A DNA stretch of 7,883 nucleotides, from NCBI GenBank assembly GCA_021784975.1, contig JAJYGU010000208.1, positions 1 to 7,883 on the forward strand. Direction: 5' to 3'. This document shows, piece by piece, positions 1 to 6,334 of the stretch (within the stretch, counting starts at the first letter, position 1; every line of letters starts with the position of its first letter). Under the pieces are notes generated by a model. It was given only the letters and a program-made list of their open reading frames with translations. It had not been told where the DNA came from and made no database searches. Made by a program: the position numbers and the translations under genes. This DNA is from Planctomycetota bacterium (GTDB lineage Bacteria > Planctomycetota > Planctomycetia > Pirellulales > Thermoguttaceae).

Positions 1-162
1 GTGTTTTGACTGGAACATTGCCCGTGAATTCGGTTCCCGGAACAACCTGGCGGGCAATGTGGCCACCGCAAGAATGGCCACCACCGTGGTTAGCACAAAG
101 CTGACCAGAACTGCTGAGAGACCCCAAAGCATAGCGGTCCAATCAAAGGCGAGATCAGACAT
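1..162 (-). CDS. N-terminal part of a small membrane protein (cut by window edge)
   Basis: Read on the minus strand from the ATG at 162-160, 54 codons stay open to the window edge. The product starts MSDLAFDWTAM and has one long hydrophobic stretch at about residues 11-41, followed by a basic, polar segment (about residues 42-54). This fits one membrane helix with a cytoplasmic tail or loop. An AAGGGAG Shine-Dalgarno at 177-171 lies 8 nt before the ATG and supports the start. The gene lies 215 bp downstream of, and on the same strand as, the cysteine-rich gene. The family cannot be fixed from 54 residues. A helix followed by a charged linker reading F-Q-S-K-H recalls small PGPGW-type transmembrane proteins, but that is only a guess. 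Confidence 0.6.
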   Translation of the reverse strand, partial: MSDLAFDWTAMLWGLSAVLVSFVLTTVVAILAVATLPARLFREPNSRAMFQSKH

Positions 163-325
163 CGGTGGTTCTCCCTTCGTTCGCGACCTTATCAGCATCG
201 GCGCCTCATCCAGCTTCGAGCGATCCCCAAACCTTATGAGCCGCTACTCCGCGACGGTTTACGTCACGCAACAACCGCCGCCAAAACACAACGCAGTTGC
301 GTCAGGCGCAAGCGGCAGGATGCGA

Positions 326-365
326 CGGCGCGCAGGCCACGGACTGCGGACCGGCGAGCGCGCCG
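326..365 (-). terminator. Possible stem-loop terminator after the cysteine-rich gene
   Basis: CGGCGCGC at 326-333 and GCGCGCCG at 358-365 are perfect inverted arms of 8 bp around a 24-nt loop. The structure begins 12 bases past the stop codon of the minus-strand gene ending at 378. No T-tract follows, so it is not a classical intrinsic terminator. It could instead protect the 3' end or be chance in GC-rich DNA. Confidence 0.3.
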
Positions 366-377
366 ATCGAAGAGGAA

Positions 378-860
378 TTAAATGAGAAATCGTTGCAGAG
401 TAACGCAACGTTCCGCTGCCGAGAGTGCAGCCCCTTGGTCACAGGCATCGGCCGAGGCACGAGATGGCCAATGCGAATCCCGATGAGACGGAATGTCCCG
501 GTAGGGCAAAACGCACTTGGCAATCGCCCTTTCGGAATCCTCGTGTTGCCGACGAGGAAGCGCGGACGGGCGGCAATCCGATCCGTGAGGGCAACCAAGA
601 AACTCGCAGGTTGCACATGTTCTGTGCTGTTCGGCCATTCGTGACGCCGCATCCTGATCGCCCACCCTCGCCTGGCGAAAACGCATCTGGCAGCAACAGG
701 ATGTCGCGGAGCCGGGCACCTCGGTGTTGGCGAAAGCGTTTGCGGTTTCGCCAGCGACGCAGCACCAGCAGCACAACGCAGGAAGCATGGCCTGGAGCAC
801 GCCACCGGCTTCCATCAATCGGGCGAATAGGCGAATCGAGGTCTTCACAAGATACCGCAT
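378..860 (-). CDS. Cysteine-rich, probably exported small protein of unknown function
   Basis: A 160-residue product with 14 cysteines. The start is basic (M1-RYLVKTSIRLFAR), then a weakly hydrophobic segment at about residues 21-37 runs into CCWCC (30-34). Further clusters are CCC at 55-57 and C82-x2-C85-x4-C90-x5-C96, with single cysteines at 116, 140 and 152. The C-terminus ends RCVTLQRFLI. The layout (N-terminal hydrophobic segment, Cys clusters, variable middle, short conserved-looking tail) resembles small cysteine-rich secreted proteins of planctomycetes, some thought to bind metal; that resemblance is from memory. AAGGAG at 877-872 supports the ATG at 860; Met16 and Met25 are alternative starts. 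Several other open frames overlap on both strands, but only this one combines a ribosome binding site with patterned cysteines. Function is unknown; metal binding or disulfide-based folding is inference. Confidence 0.55.
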   Translation of the reverse strand: MRYLVKTSIRLFARLMEAGGVLQAMLPALCCWCCVAGETANAFANTEVPGSATSCCCQMRFRQARVGDQDAASRMAEQHRTCATCEFLGCPHGSDCRPSALPRRQHEDSERAIAKCVLPYRDIPSHRDSHWPSRASADACDQGAALSAAERCVTLQRFLI

Positions 861-871
861 GGACGCGCAGG

Positions 872-877
872 CTCCTT
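872..877 (-). promoter_or_regulatory. Shine-Dalgarno deciding the start of the cysteine-rich gene
   Basis: AAGGAG on the minus strand lies 11 nt before the ATG at 860. The spacing is slightly long but the match is perfect. It is the main reason for preferring this frame over the overlapping open frames on both strands. Confidence 0.5.
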
Positions 878-992
878 ATTGCCCCTGCAGAGCCAACGTT
901 CGATTTTCGATGACAACAGGCGCGGAAATCCCACTTATAACTACGCCGAGCCACGGCGATGTGTTCACCTTGCTGGGGTCGATGGTTTGCCA

Positions 993-1030
993 AATGCCCG
1001 GGTTTCACGAAAGAATGCCCAGCCTGGGCA
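993..1030. repeat. Palindrome TGCCCAG-C-CTGGGCA with an upstream half-site
   Basis: Positions 1016-1030 read TGCCCAGCCTGGGCA, a perfect 7-bp inverted repeat around one central base. AATGCCC occurs twice, at 993-999 and 1014-1020, 21 bp apart, which is two helical turns and puts both copies on one DNA face. The element lies 133-170 bp upstream of the cysteine-rich gene. It could be an operator, a short hairpin, or part of a dispersed chromosomal repeat; the sequence alone does not decide. Confidence 0.4.
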
Positions 1031-1203
1031 AAATGGGAAAGTGCGTGGCTTTTTGTTGTGATTATCCATTATCGTTACTGTAAGGATATTTGTGCCAGGC
1101 TCGCCATTCTTGGGACAAGTTCAGAACTCGGGAACAGTCCGGCGATGATGCACCAGCGGCGGTAACGGCGTAATCCATCAAACGTTCGTGACCGCGCAGC
1201 GTG

Positions 1204-1467
1204 CTACGGTCTGCCTTGAGCGAGCTGGCTTTTCGGAGCGGGTGCCCCTCGCAACAGTCCCTCTGTGCTTAGATCCTCGTCGACGTCAGGCCAATGGATG
1301 CCGTAGCCTCCGCCCGAGGACTCCCAGTGGTCGCGCTGTTACTGCGTTGCCTTCAGGAGCCTCGGATACCAGGCAAGCGGCACCACGATGGTCCGGCCGT
1401 CCATGAGGTCAACGCTCAATGTGTCGTCGTCGGAGCGGACTGATCTCACGCGCTCGTCAGCGCTCAT
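1204..1467 (-). pseudogene. DUF2442 family protein, interrupted by an in-frame TAA
   Basis: From the ATG at 1467 the minus strand encodes MSADERVRSV and then a beta-rich stretch, D-L-M-D-G-R-T-I-V-V-P-L-A-W-Y-P-R-L-L. This is the typical core of DUF2442 (residues about 20-38). Codon 43 is TAA (1341-1339). Beyond it the same frame continues QRDHWESSGGGYGIHWPD and DEDLSTEGLLRGAP to a natural TAG at 1206-1204, which is the usual second half of the family. Total length is 88 codons including both stops, the normal family size, so a single substitution (for example GAA or CAA to TAA) explains the break. The ATG overlaps the end of the DUF4160 remnant by 11 bp, as expected for a coupled gene pair. 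DUF2442 proteins are small and often sit beside DUF4160; a toxin-antitoxin role is predicted, not proven. Only a 42-residue fragment should be made. Confidence 0.88.
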
Positions 1468-1633
1468 CGCCAAAATACCCATGCCACGCCTCCAGAAGGA
1501 TTGGTTGATTGTTCAGCACCAATCGTTCGATGTTTCGCAGTTCGTGGGCCACAAAGCCCACATTGCGCGCCAGTTGCACCGGGTTCAACCAGAACTTCGC
1601 CGAGAAACCTTCCCGATCCACAAATATTAGCAT
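1457..1633 (-). pseudogene. DUF4160 family protein, N-terminally truncated remnant
   Basis: The minus-strand frame contains V-D-R-E-G-F-S-A-K-F-W-L-N-P-V-Q-L-A-R-N, then HELRNIERLV and LLEAWHGYFGDER before TGA at 1459-1457. This is the C-terminal two thirds of a DUF4160 protein: the AKFWL-x-P-V strand, the L-A-x-N-x-G-F turn, the E-L-x-x-I-E helix and the W-x-x-Y-F end. Family members normally begin with about 25-30 further residues (a short R-F-x-F-Y-S-like strand and a P-P-H-V-H-V-like motif). None of the three minus-strand frames upstream of 1633 shows these. The first ATG that preserves the domain is at 1633 and would give 58 residues; the frame stays open upstream to 1792 but that part is unlike the family. 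A deletion or rearrangement probably removed the 5' end. The stop overlaps the DUF2442 start. Confidence 0.8.
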
Positions 1634-1833
1634 CACAGTGACTTGGCAACAAGTCTGTCGGGCCGTGCTGGAACGTCGTGGTGCAAGATGATATGCTATT
1701 TTCGCCGGTGTCTCTGTTGCCCCATGCGAAAGTGGACTGAATCGTTGCCAAGCGCGGCCGTCTCGGCCGCTCCGCGCGGACCGCCACCCCACCTTCCAGG
1801 CTGCTCGATGATCGCGAAAGGTCGTTCAAACTC
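1634..1833. other. Upstream region of the sulfatase operon
   Basis: This 200-bp stretch separates the broken DUF4160 gene from the first sulfatase, which are divergent, so it must carry the sulfatase promoter. No -35/-10 pair of good quality was found; TATGCT at 1692-1697 is the best -10-like hexamer and its -35 is poor. GCGGCCG at 1754-1760 and CGGCCGC at 1764-1770 form a 7-bp hairpin with a 3-nt loop and no T-tract. AAAGG at 1817-1821 is a weak, distant ribosome binding site for the ATG at 1834. Confidence 0.4.
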
Positions 1834-3276
1834 ATGAAAGCCACAAATACCAGCCTTCTCATAAGCTTGCTCTTGGCGGCCTCGGCCGTGCCGGTCGCCC
1901 GCGCCGCTGTCGCGGCGGTGAAGCCCAACATCATCTTCATTCTGGCCGATGATCTTGGCTACGGCGATCTTGGCTGCTATGGGCAGACGAGGAGCAAGAC
2001 GCCCAATCTCGACGGCATGGCGGCCGAAGGGATGCGCTTCACCAATTTCTACTGCGGCTCAACGGTCTGCGCGCCGAGCCGTTGCACGCTCATGACCGGC
2101 AAACATCTGGGCCACGCCACCGTGCGCGACAACATGCAGCGTGGGCCGGGCCTCGAAGGACAACACCCGATGCAGCCGGGAACCGTCACCGTCGCCCAGT
2201 TGCTCAAACGGACCGGCTATGCGACCGCAATCGTCGGCAAGTGGGGCCTCGGAATGCCCGAGGATCACAGCAGCCCTCTCGACTTCGGCTTCGATCACCA
2301 CTACGGTTATCTCTGCCAGGGAATGGCGCACACCTACTATCCGCCCTACCTTTGGCGCGACAACCGGAAGGAACTATTGCCGGGCAATCCGCCCTACAGG
2401 TACGGACAGCGGGGCGTGATCCAACCGTCGGGGAAGCTCTACTCGCACGACCTGATGGTGGACGACTCGCTCCGCTGGGTGCGCGAGCACCGACAGGGGC
2501 CTTTCTTCCTCTACCTGGCCTTTACGATCCCGCATCTCTCCCTGCAAGTGCCCGAAGACTCGCTGACCGAGTACCGCGGCCGCTGGCCGGAAAGGCCGCT
2601 GACCAACTCGAAACATTATGCCAATAACAATTCGCCGCGGGCCGCCTACGCCGCGATGATCACCCGCATGGACCGCGATGTCGGCCGGCTCATGGCGCTC
2701 TTGAAACAGCTTGGCCTCGACGACGACACGCTGGTCTTCTTCGCCAGCGACAACGGCGCCGTGTTTCCGTACGCCGGCGCCGATCCCCAGTTCTTCCACA
2801 GCAACGGCAACCTGCGCGGCTACAAGCAAGACCTCTACGAGGGCGGCATCCGCACGCCATTCATCGCCCGCTGGCCCGGACGAATCCGCAGCGGCGTCAC
2901 CAGCCCGTTGATCGGCGCATTCTGGGACGTGCTGCCGACCCTGTGCGAAATCGCCGGCGCGGCGGTCCCGAAAGACATCGACGGCCTGAGCATCGCGCCG
3001 ACGCTGCTGGGCCGGCCGGGTCAAAAACTCCATGAATACCTGTATTGGGAATACCATAGCGGCGGCGGCGCCCAAGCCGTTCGCTTCGGCGATTGGAAGG
3101 CCGTTCGCAATCACGTGAAGAGGTCGCCTAATTCCTTGCCCGAGCTGTATGACCTTGCCAGCGATCCGAGCGAAACGACCAACATTGCCGCTCGGCATCC
3201 GGAGGTGGCTGCCAGAGCAGCGCGTTATATGAAGGCCGCGCACCGCCCCTGCTGGGAACCGAAGTGGAACTTTTGA
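1834..3276 (+). CDS. Exported sulfatase (arylsulfatase A-like, formylglycine type)
   Basis: This 480-residue enzyme should hydrolyse a sulfate ester outside the cytoplasm. Residues 1-24 form a signal peptide (K2, a leucine/alanine core, then V-A-R-A with probable cleavage after A24). The sulfatase core starts at PNIIFILADDLGYGD (31-45), where D39 and D40 should bind calcium. C79-A-P-S-R83 followed by L-M-T-G is the C-x-P-S-R signature, in which C79 is converted to formylglycine. K136 in V-G-K-W-G, H234 in I-P-H, D306-N307 in F-A-S-D-N-G, and K331 in G-Y-K-Q-D-L-Y-E-G-G fit the usual active-site positions. The C-terminal subdomain contains E-L-Y-D-L (437-441) and D-P-S-E-T-T-N (444-450). Length is normal for arylsulfatases and no domain is missing. 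It is the first gene of a probable two-gene operon. Substrate cannot be read from sequence; sulfated polysaccharides are the likely class. Confidence 0.95.
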   Translation: MKATNTSLLISLLLAASAVPVARAAVAAVKPNIIFILADDLGYGDLGCYGQTRSKTPNLDGMAAEGMRFTNFYCGSTVCAPSRCTLMTGKHLGHATVRDNMQRGPGLEGQHPMQPGTVTVAQLLKRTGYATAIVGKWGLGMPEDHSSPLDFGFDHHYGYLCQGMAHTYYPPYLWRDNRKELLPGNPPYRYGQRGVIQPSGKLYSHDLMVDDSLRWVREHRQGPFFLYLAFTIPHLSLQVPEDSLTEYRGRWPERPLTNSKHYANNNSPRAAYAAMITRMDRDVGRLMALLKQLGLDDDTLVFFASDNGAVFPYAGADPQFFHSNGNLRGYKQDLYEGGIRTPFIARWPGRIRSGVTSPLIGAFWDVLPTLCEIAGAAVPKDIDGLSIAPTLLGRPGQKLHEYLYWEYHSGGGAQAVRFGDWKAVRNHVKRSPNSLPELYDLASDPSETTNIAARHPEVAARAARYMKAAHRPCWEPKWNF

Positions 3277-3278
3277 GG

Positions 3279-3284
3279 AAAGGG
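3279..3284 (+). promoter_or_regulatory. Ribosome binding site of the second sulfatase
   Basis: AAAGGG lies 7 nt before the ATG at 3292, with GAGG just upstream overlapping the TGA of the first sulfatase. It favours 3292 over the internal ATG at 3349 and suggests translational coupling of the two sulfatases. Confidence 0.6.
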
Positions 3285-3291
3285 TGAGACC

Positions 3292-4947
3292 ATGAACGAT
3301 CCGACATTTTTTGGCGGCGGTCCACGAAGCCGCGCCCTCAGTTTTCGCATGCCATCGGCACTGGCCGGCTGGCTGGCCGTCGCCGCGGCGACGCTTTCCA
3401 GCGGGTTGGCCCGGGGCGACGAGAAGCCGGCGCCCGCGCAGCGGCCGAACATCCTGTTTCTGATCGCCGACCAGCACAACGCGAAGTTTCTCGGCTGCGG
3501 CCGTGTCGTGCCCGTCAAGACGCCCAATCTCGACCGCCTGGCGCGGGAGGGTGTGCGGTTCACCAGCGCCGTAACCAATGACCCGATCTGCACTCCCAGC
3601 CGGGTGACCTATTTCTCCGGACAGTACGTCCACAATCACGGCTGCTACGGGCTTTCCGGCCCGTCGATCGACCCCTTGCCGAACGTGCTGGGTCACTTCC
3701 GCGCGGCGGGCTACAAGACGGCCGCCATCGGCAAAATCCATTGCCCGTTGCATTGGATCGAGAACGACAGCGACGTGTTTCGCGAGGTATATGCCGACTT
3801 GGCCCCCGATTTTCGCTGCCCCTACGACGATTACTTGAAGAAACTGGGCCTTGAGAAACTGCGCGACGACGTCTTGCAGATCAGGGACGCGCGGCCGTCG
3901 CGTTTGCCCTATGAGCATTCGGTCGAGCACTGGTGCGTGGAAGAGGCGATGAAGTTCATCGACTCCTGCGGCCCAAAACCCTGGATCATGCAGGTCAGCC
4001 TGCCCCGGCCTCACATGGCCTACATCCCTGCCCGAAAATTCTGGGACATGTACGACGACGCCACGATCTGGTTGCCGCCCAACGTCGACGCCGATCTTAC
4101 CGACAAGGCGCCGCACTTAAGAGCCATGCGGCGGGCAGAGGAACAAGGCGCCGCCGCGTCGAGATTTGGCCGGAAGACCTACGAGGCCCTCCGCCACCGC
4201 CGGCAGCACGGCTACCTGGCCTGCGTGACCCAAGTCGACTACGCCGTGGGCGAGTTGCTGAACTATCTCGACCAGCACGGCTTGGCGCAAAACACGATCG
4301 TGCTCTACACGTCGGACCATGGCGACTTCGGCTGCGAGTTCGGGTTGCTGGAGAAGGCGCCCGGCATTTGCGCCGACGCCGTCTGCCGTATCCCCTGCAT
4401 TTGGCGTTGGCCGGGCCACATCCCGGCCGGGCGGGTCTGCGACCGCATTGTGCAGCCCGTCGATGTGGCCCCCACCTTCTGCGCGCTGGCCGGCGTGCCG
4501 CCGATGCGGACGGCCGATGGTGAGGACCTCACGCCCCTGCTGGCCGGCGAAGACCGCCAAGTGCACCCGATCGGCGTCACCGAACATCCTTGGAGCAAGG
4601 CCGTGCTCAAGGGCCATTGGCGGCTGGTCTATTACCCACGAGGTTTCTTCGGCAAAACGGAGCACGGCGGCGATTTCGGCGAGCTGTACGATCTGGCCCA
4701 CGACCCGTGGGAAACGAAGAACCTCTACTTCGACCCCCGCTATCGCGACAAGGTCCACGAATTGCAGCGGGATCTGCTGGACTGGCTGGTGACGACGGCC
4801 CACGTGAAGACCGTGTGGCCGCGCATCCCGCCCCGCACGGCGGCCGTTCCCCAGGGAGCGAATCCGGAGTTCTTCTACCAACAGGAAGCCGACGGCAAGC
4901 TCTCGTGGCGCGACGTAAAGGCGATGAAGAACTTGGACTACAAGTGA
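3292..4947 (+). CDS. Exported sulfatase, D-Q / D-H-G variant
   Basis: A 551-residue sulfatase, second gene of the pair, 15 bp after the first. The start has a 19-residue polar extension (MNDPTFFGGG onward) before a hydrophobic core at about residues 22-40 and a likely cleavage near A40-R-G-D. Met20 would give a more standard signal peptide, but the ribosome binding site favours Met1. The core begins RPNILFLIADQH (51-62), so the second metal-site residue is Q61, not Asp as in its neighbour. C100-T-P-S-R104 is the formylglycine motif. Other expected active-site residues are K148 in A-I-G-K-I-H, H241 in R-P-H-M, D342-H343 in S-D-H-G-D, and K440 in V-L-K-G-H-W. The C-terminal part carries E-L-Y-D-L-A-H-D-P (464-472) and W-E-T-K-N-L. 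The D-Q/D-H-G pattern occurs in a different sulfatase branch from the first gene (iduronate-sulfatase-like and choline-sulfatase-like enzymes). The two are therefore not recent duplicates, and different substrates are likely. Subfamily and substrate are not assigned. Confidence 0.95.
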   Translation: MNDPTFFGGGPRSRALSFRMPSALAGWLAVAAATLSSGLARGDEKPAPAQRPNILFLIADQHNAKFLGCGRVVPVKTPNLDRLAREGVRFTSAVTNDPICTPSRVTYFSGQYVHNHGCYGLSGPSIDPLPNVLGHFRAAGYKTAAIGKIHCPLHWIENDSDVFREVYADLAPDFRCPYDDYLKKLGLEKLRDDVLQIRDARPSRLPYEHSVEHWCVEEAMKFIDSCGPKPWIMQVSLPRPHMAYIPARKFWDMYDDATIWLPPNVDADLTDKAPHLRAMRRAEEQGAAASRFGRKTYEALRHRRQHGYLACVTQVDYAVGELLNYLDQHGLAQNTIVLYTSDHGDFGCEFGLLEKAPGICADAVCRIPCIWRWPGHIPAGRVCDRIVQPVDVAPTFCALAGVPPMRTADGEDLTPLLAGEDRQVHPIGVTEHPWSKAVLKGHWRLVYYPRGFFGKTEHGGDFGELYDLAHDPWETKNLYFDPRYRDKVHELQRDLLDWLVTTAHVKTVWPRIPPRTAAVPQGANPEFFYQQEADGKLSWRDVKAMKNLDYK

Positions 4948-5048
4948 GTAAGCCCTTGGCTGAACTGAGCGTGATTGCGTCGCTGGCTCCCTACCCCGGT
5001 TGCAACACGCCTAGTAGCACGGGTTTTCATGCGTTTTTGGCGCTAATA
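4948..5048. other. Convergent intergenic region
   Basis: The 101 bp between the 3' ends of the second sulfatase and the GT87 gene should hold terminators for both. No stem of 6 bp or more followed by a T-tract was found. The only suggestive piece is TAGCACGGGTTTTCATGCG at 5013-5031, which looks like one arm of a hairpin whose second arm no longer matches. Confidence 0.3.
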
Positions 5049-6287
5049 TCAGTGATGCTCCACGGTCGCCCCCCACTCGCCGCGCTCGTGCCACAGCAGC
5101 CACGCCATAAACAACACCACGCTCAGCGGCAAGAGAATCTGACCGTGGGAGAAGACCATCAGAACTCGTTTCTCGATGTCGCCGGAGGCCAGCAGGGCCG
5201 ACATGGCCCAGGCCGGCAGCGTCAGCCAGCGGGCCTTCTTTTCCTTAAAGCTGACCAGCAGCGCCCAACTGGTGGCCGGGGCGAGGATGCCGTAAGTCAG
5301 TTGCTCCGATCCGGGGCCGAACAGCAATTGCCAGCTCGCCCAGATCGCGTAGGTCAACATCAGCAAATACCCTGTGGCCAAAAAAGGGGATACGTCCAAT
5401 TTATGCGGTGCTTCTCCGGGCCTCGTAAGCCGCCGGCGCTGCCATAGACACCAGGCCAACACGGCCGCGGCGGTACCCAGTTGCATCACGGTATAGACGC
5501 GGTCGTTCACCGGCGGCCAAAGTTGGTCCCAGATCGTCCAGGCATCGCGATAGCCCGGCCAGCGACCCTGCAAAGGACCGGTCAAGCTCGCATACCACGC
5601 GTGATACTGCCAGAGCACAGTATGGAACGACCGAGTCGTAAACGGCGCCGCCGCCAGCACCAGACAGGCGGCCACGAATCGCAAGCTCAACTGCCGCGGC
5701 CAGCAAGCCAGCAGCAGCAAGACGACCGCGATTGGCCAAAGCTTGATGAACACCGGCACGGCCAGCAGCCAAGCGGCAGCCCACCATCGCCTGCGCACGA
5801 TGGCCGACATCGCCAGCAAGACCAGCGCCGACACCAGGGCGTTGCTTTGTCCCGACCACAGCCCGACCGCGTAGCCCGCCAGCGCGAGCGACAGAAACAG
5901 TCCCTCCCACCGCGTCGTCCACCGGCCGGGCAGAAGGTCCCGCCGGGCTCGTCGTAAGGCCCAAACCAGAAGGATCACACTGGTCAGGTCCCAGAGGACC
6001 ACTCCGCATCCGTGGTGTATCTTGGTAAATGGCGTGAAGGCAATGGCGAAGGTAGGCGAGTAGCGATAGCCGTCGATCCCTTCGTCCAGCGTGTAGCTGG
6101 CATAAAGCGACTTGTCGGCCCACCAATGCCGGCTGGCGGCGGCGAACTGGGGATAGACCGTGTGGGTGTCGTACTGCTTTCCCACGTAGGAGTAGTATTC
6201 GGTTCGGACGGCGAAGGCGGTGGCGAAGACGCCCCAGAGCACCACGGCCCGACGGAGGTGCCGATCTCGCAAGAACATGGGAAGCAT
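5049..6287 (-). CDS. GT87/DUF2029-type polytopic glycosyltransferase
   Basis: A 412-residue integral membrane protein with about ten hydrophobic segments (near 12-28, 92-111, 127-145, 148-164, 170-194, 203-216, 265-282, 303-322, 353-368 and 382-399). The first large loop reads Y-D-T-H-T-V-Y-P-Q-F (39-48), then K-S-L-Y (59-62) and GYRYSPTFAIAFTPF (73-87). This is the hallmark of the GT87 (DUF2029) family, C-fold enzymes that use lipid-linked sugar donors such as polyprenyl-phosphate mannose. D40 occupies the place expected for the catalytic loop aspartate. G-Q-S-N (146-149) and P-V-F-I-K-L-W-P (178-185) are further family signatures. Length matches the family. The natural acceptor is unknown; envelope glycan or glycolipid is the usual role. 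It is convergent with the sulfatases and divergent from comEC, so it appears to be a single-gene unit. Met4 (6278) is an alternative start; neither has a Shine-Dalgarno. Confidence 0.85.
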   Translation of the reverse strand: MLPMFLRDRHLRRAVVLWGVFATAFAVRTEYYSYVGKQYDTHTVYPQFAAASRHWWADKSLYASYTLDEGIDGYRYSPTFAIAFTPFTKIHHGCGVVLWDLTSVILLVWALRRARRDLLPGRWTTRWEGLFLSLALAGYAVGLWSGQSNALVSALVLLAMSAIVRRRWWAAAWLLAVPVFIKLWPIAVVLLLLACWPRQLSLRFVAACLVLAAAPFTTRSFHTVLWQYHAWYASLTGPLQGRWPGYRDAWTIWDQLWPPVNDRVYTVMQLGTAAAVLAWCLWQRRRLTRPGEAPHKLDVSPFLATGYLLMLTYAIWASWQLLFGPGSEQLTYGILAPATSWALLVSFKEKKARWLTLPAWAMSALLASGDIEKRVLMVFSHGQILLPLSVVLFMAWLLWHERGEWGATVEHH

Positions 6288-6295
6288 GGGGTCCG

Positions 6296-6324
6296 ATTAG
6301 AAATCACTAGTGGAAAATTGACAA
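6296..6324 (-). promoter_or_regulatory. Promoter of the GT87 gene, possibly leaderless
   Basis: On the minus strand TTGTCA (6324-6319) and TCTAAT (6301-6296) are separated by exactly 17 bp; each matches the sigma-70 consensus at 5 of 6 positions. Only 8 bases separate the -10 hexamer from the ATG at 6287, so transcription should start at or next to the start codon. The lack of a Shine-Dalgarno there agrees with a leaderless transcript. Confidence 0.5.
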
Positions 6325-6334
6325 CGGCAATTTT
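6314..6334. repeat. Inverted repeat over the GT87 -35 box
   Basis: AAAATTG (6314-6320) and CAATTTT (6328-6334) are perfect 7-bp arms with a 7-bp spacer, so centres are 14 bp apart. The repeat covers the -35 hexamer of the GT87 promoter. On the plus strand it also covers a TTGACA (6318-6323) facing comEC. It could be an operator in the shared 136-bp divergent region; no regulator is encoded nearby. Confidence 0.4.

Larger units (their letters stand above)
861..1203. other. 343-bp stretch without a convincing gene
   Basis: The stretch lies between the start of the cysteine-rich gene and the end of the DUF2442 remnant. The short open frames here lack ribosome binding sites and recognisable domains. 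It should contain the promoter of the cysteine-rich gene: on the minus strand a TATAAG -10-like hexamer lies at 939-934, but no good -35 is 16-18 bp from it. Apart from the palindrome at 1016-1030, nothing else was recognised. Confidence 0.5.

Noticed and set aside
59..385. 108-codon plus-strand frame
   Set aside because: It is antisense to the small membrane protein at 1-162, which has a good Shine-Dalgarno and a hydrophobic helix. Only its middle portion is noted as a possible repeat.
302..1008. Overlapping frames at 302-805 (minus), 439-1008 (minus) and 425-913 (plus)
   Set aside because: They compete with the 378-860 minus frame but show no domain, no patterned residues and no comparable ribosome binding site.
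2374..4116. 580-codon open frame antisense to both sulfatases
   Set aside because: It spans two well-recognised sulfatases and their junction on the opposite strand. It has no recognisable domain, and long antisense frames are expected in high-GC DNA with biased third positions.
4117..4881. 254-codon antisense frame over the second sulfatase
   Set aside because: Same cause: it is a shadow of a conserved gene, with arginine/glycine-rich sequence and no motif.
4590..5957. Plus-strand frames at 4590-5447 and 5481-5957
   Set aside because: The first is an out-of-frame reading of the second sulfatase running into the GT87 antisense; the second is antisense to GT87. Neither has a domain.
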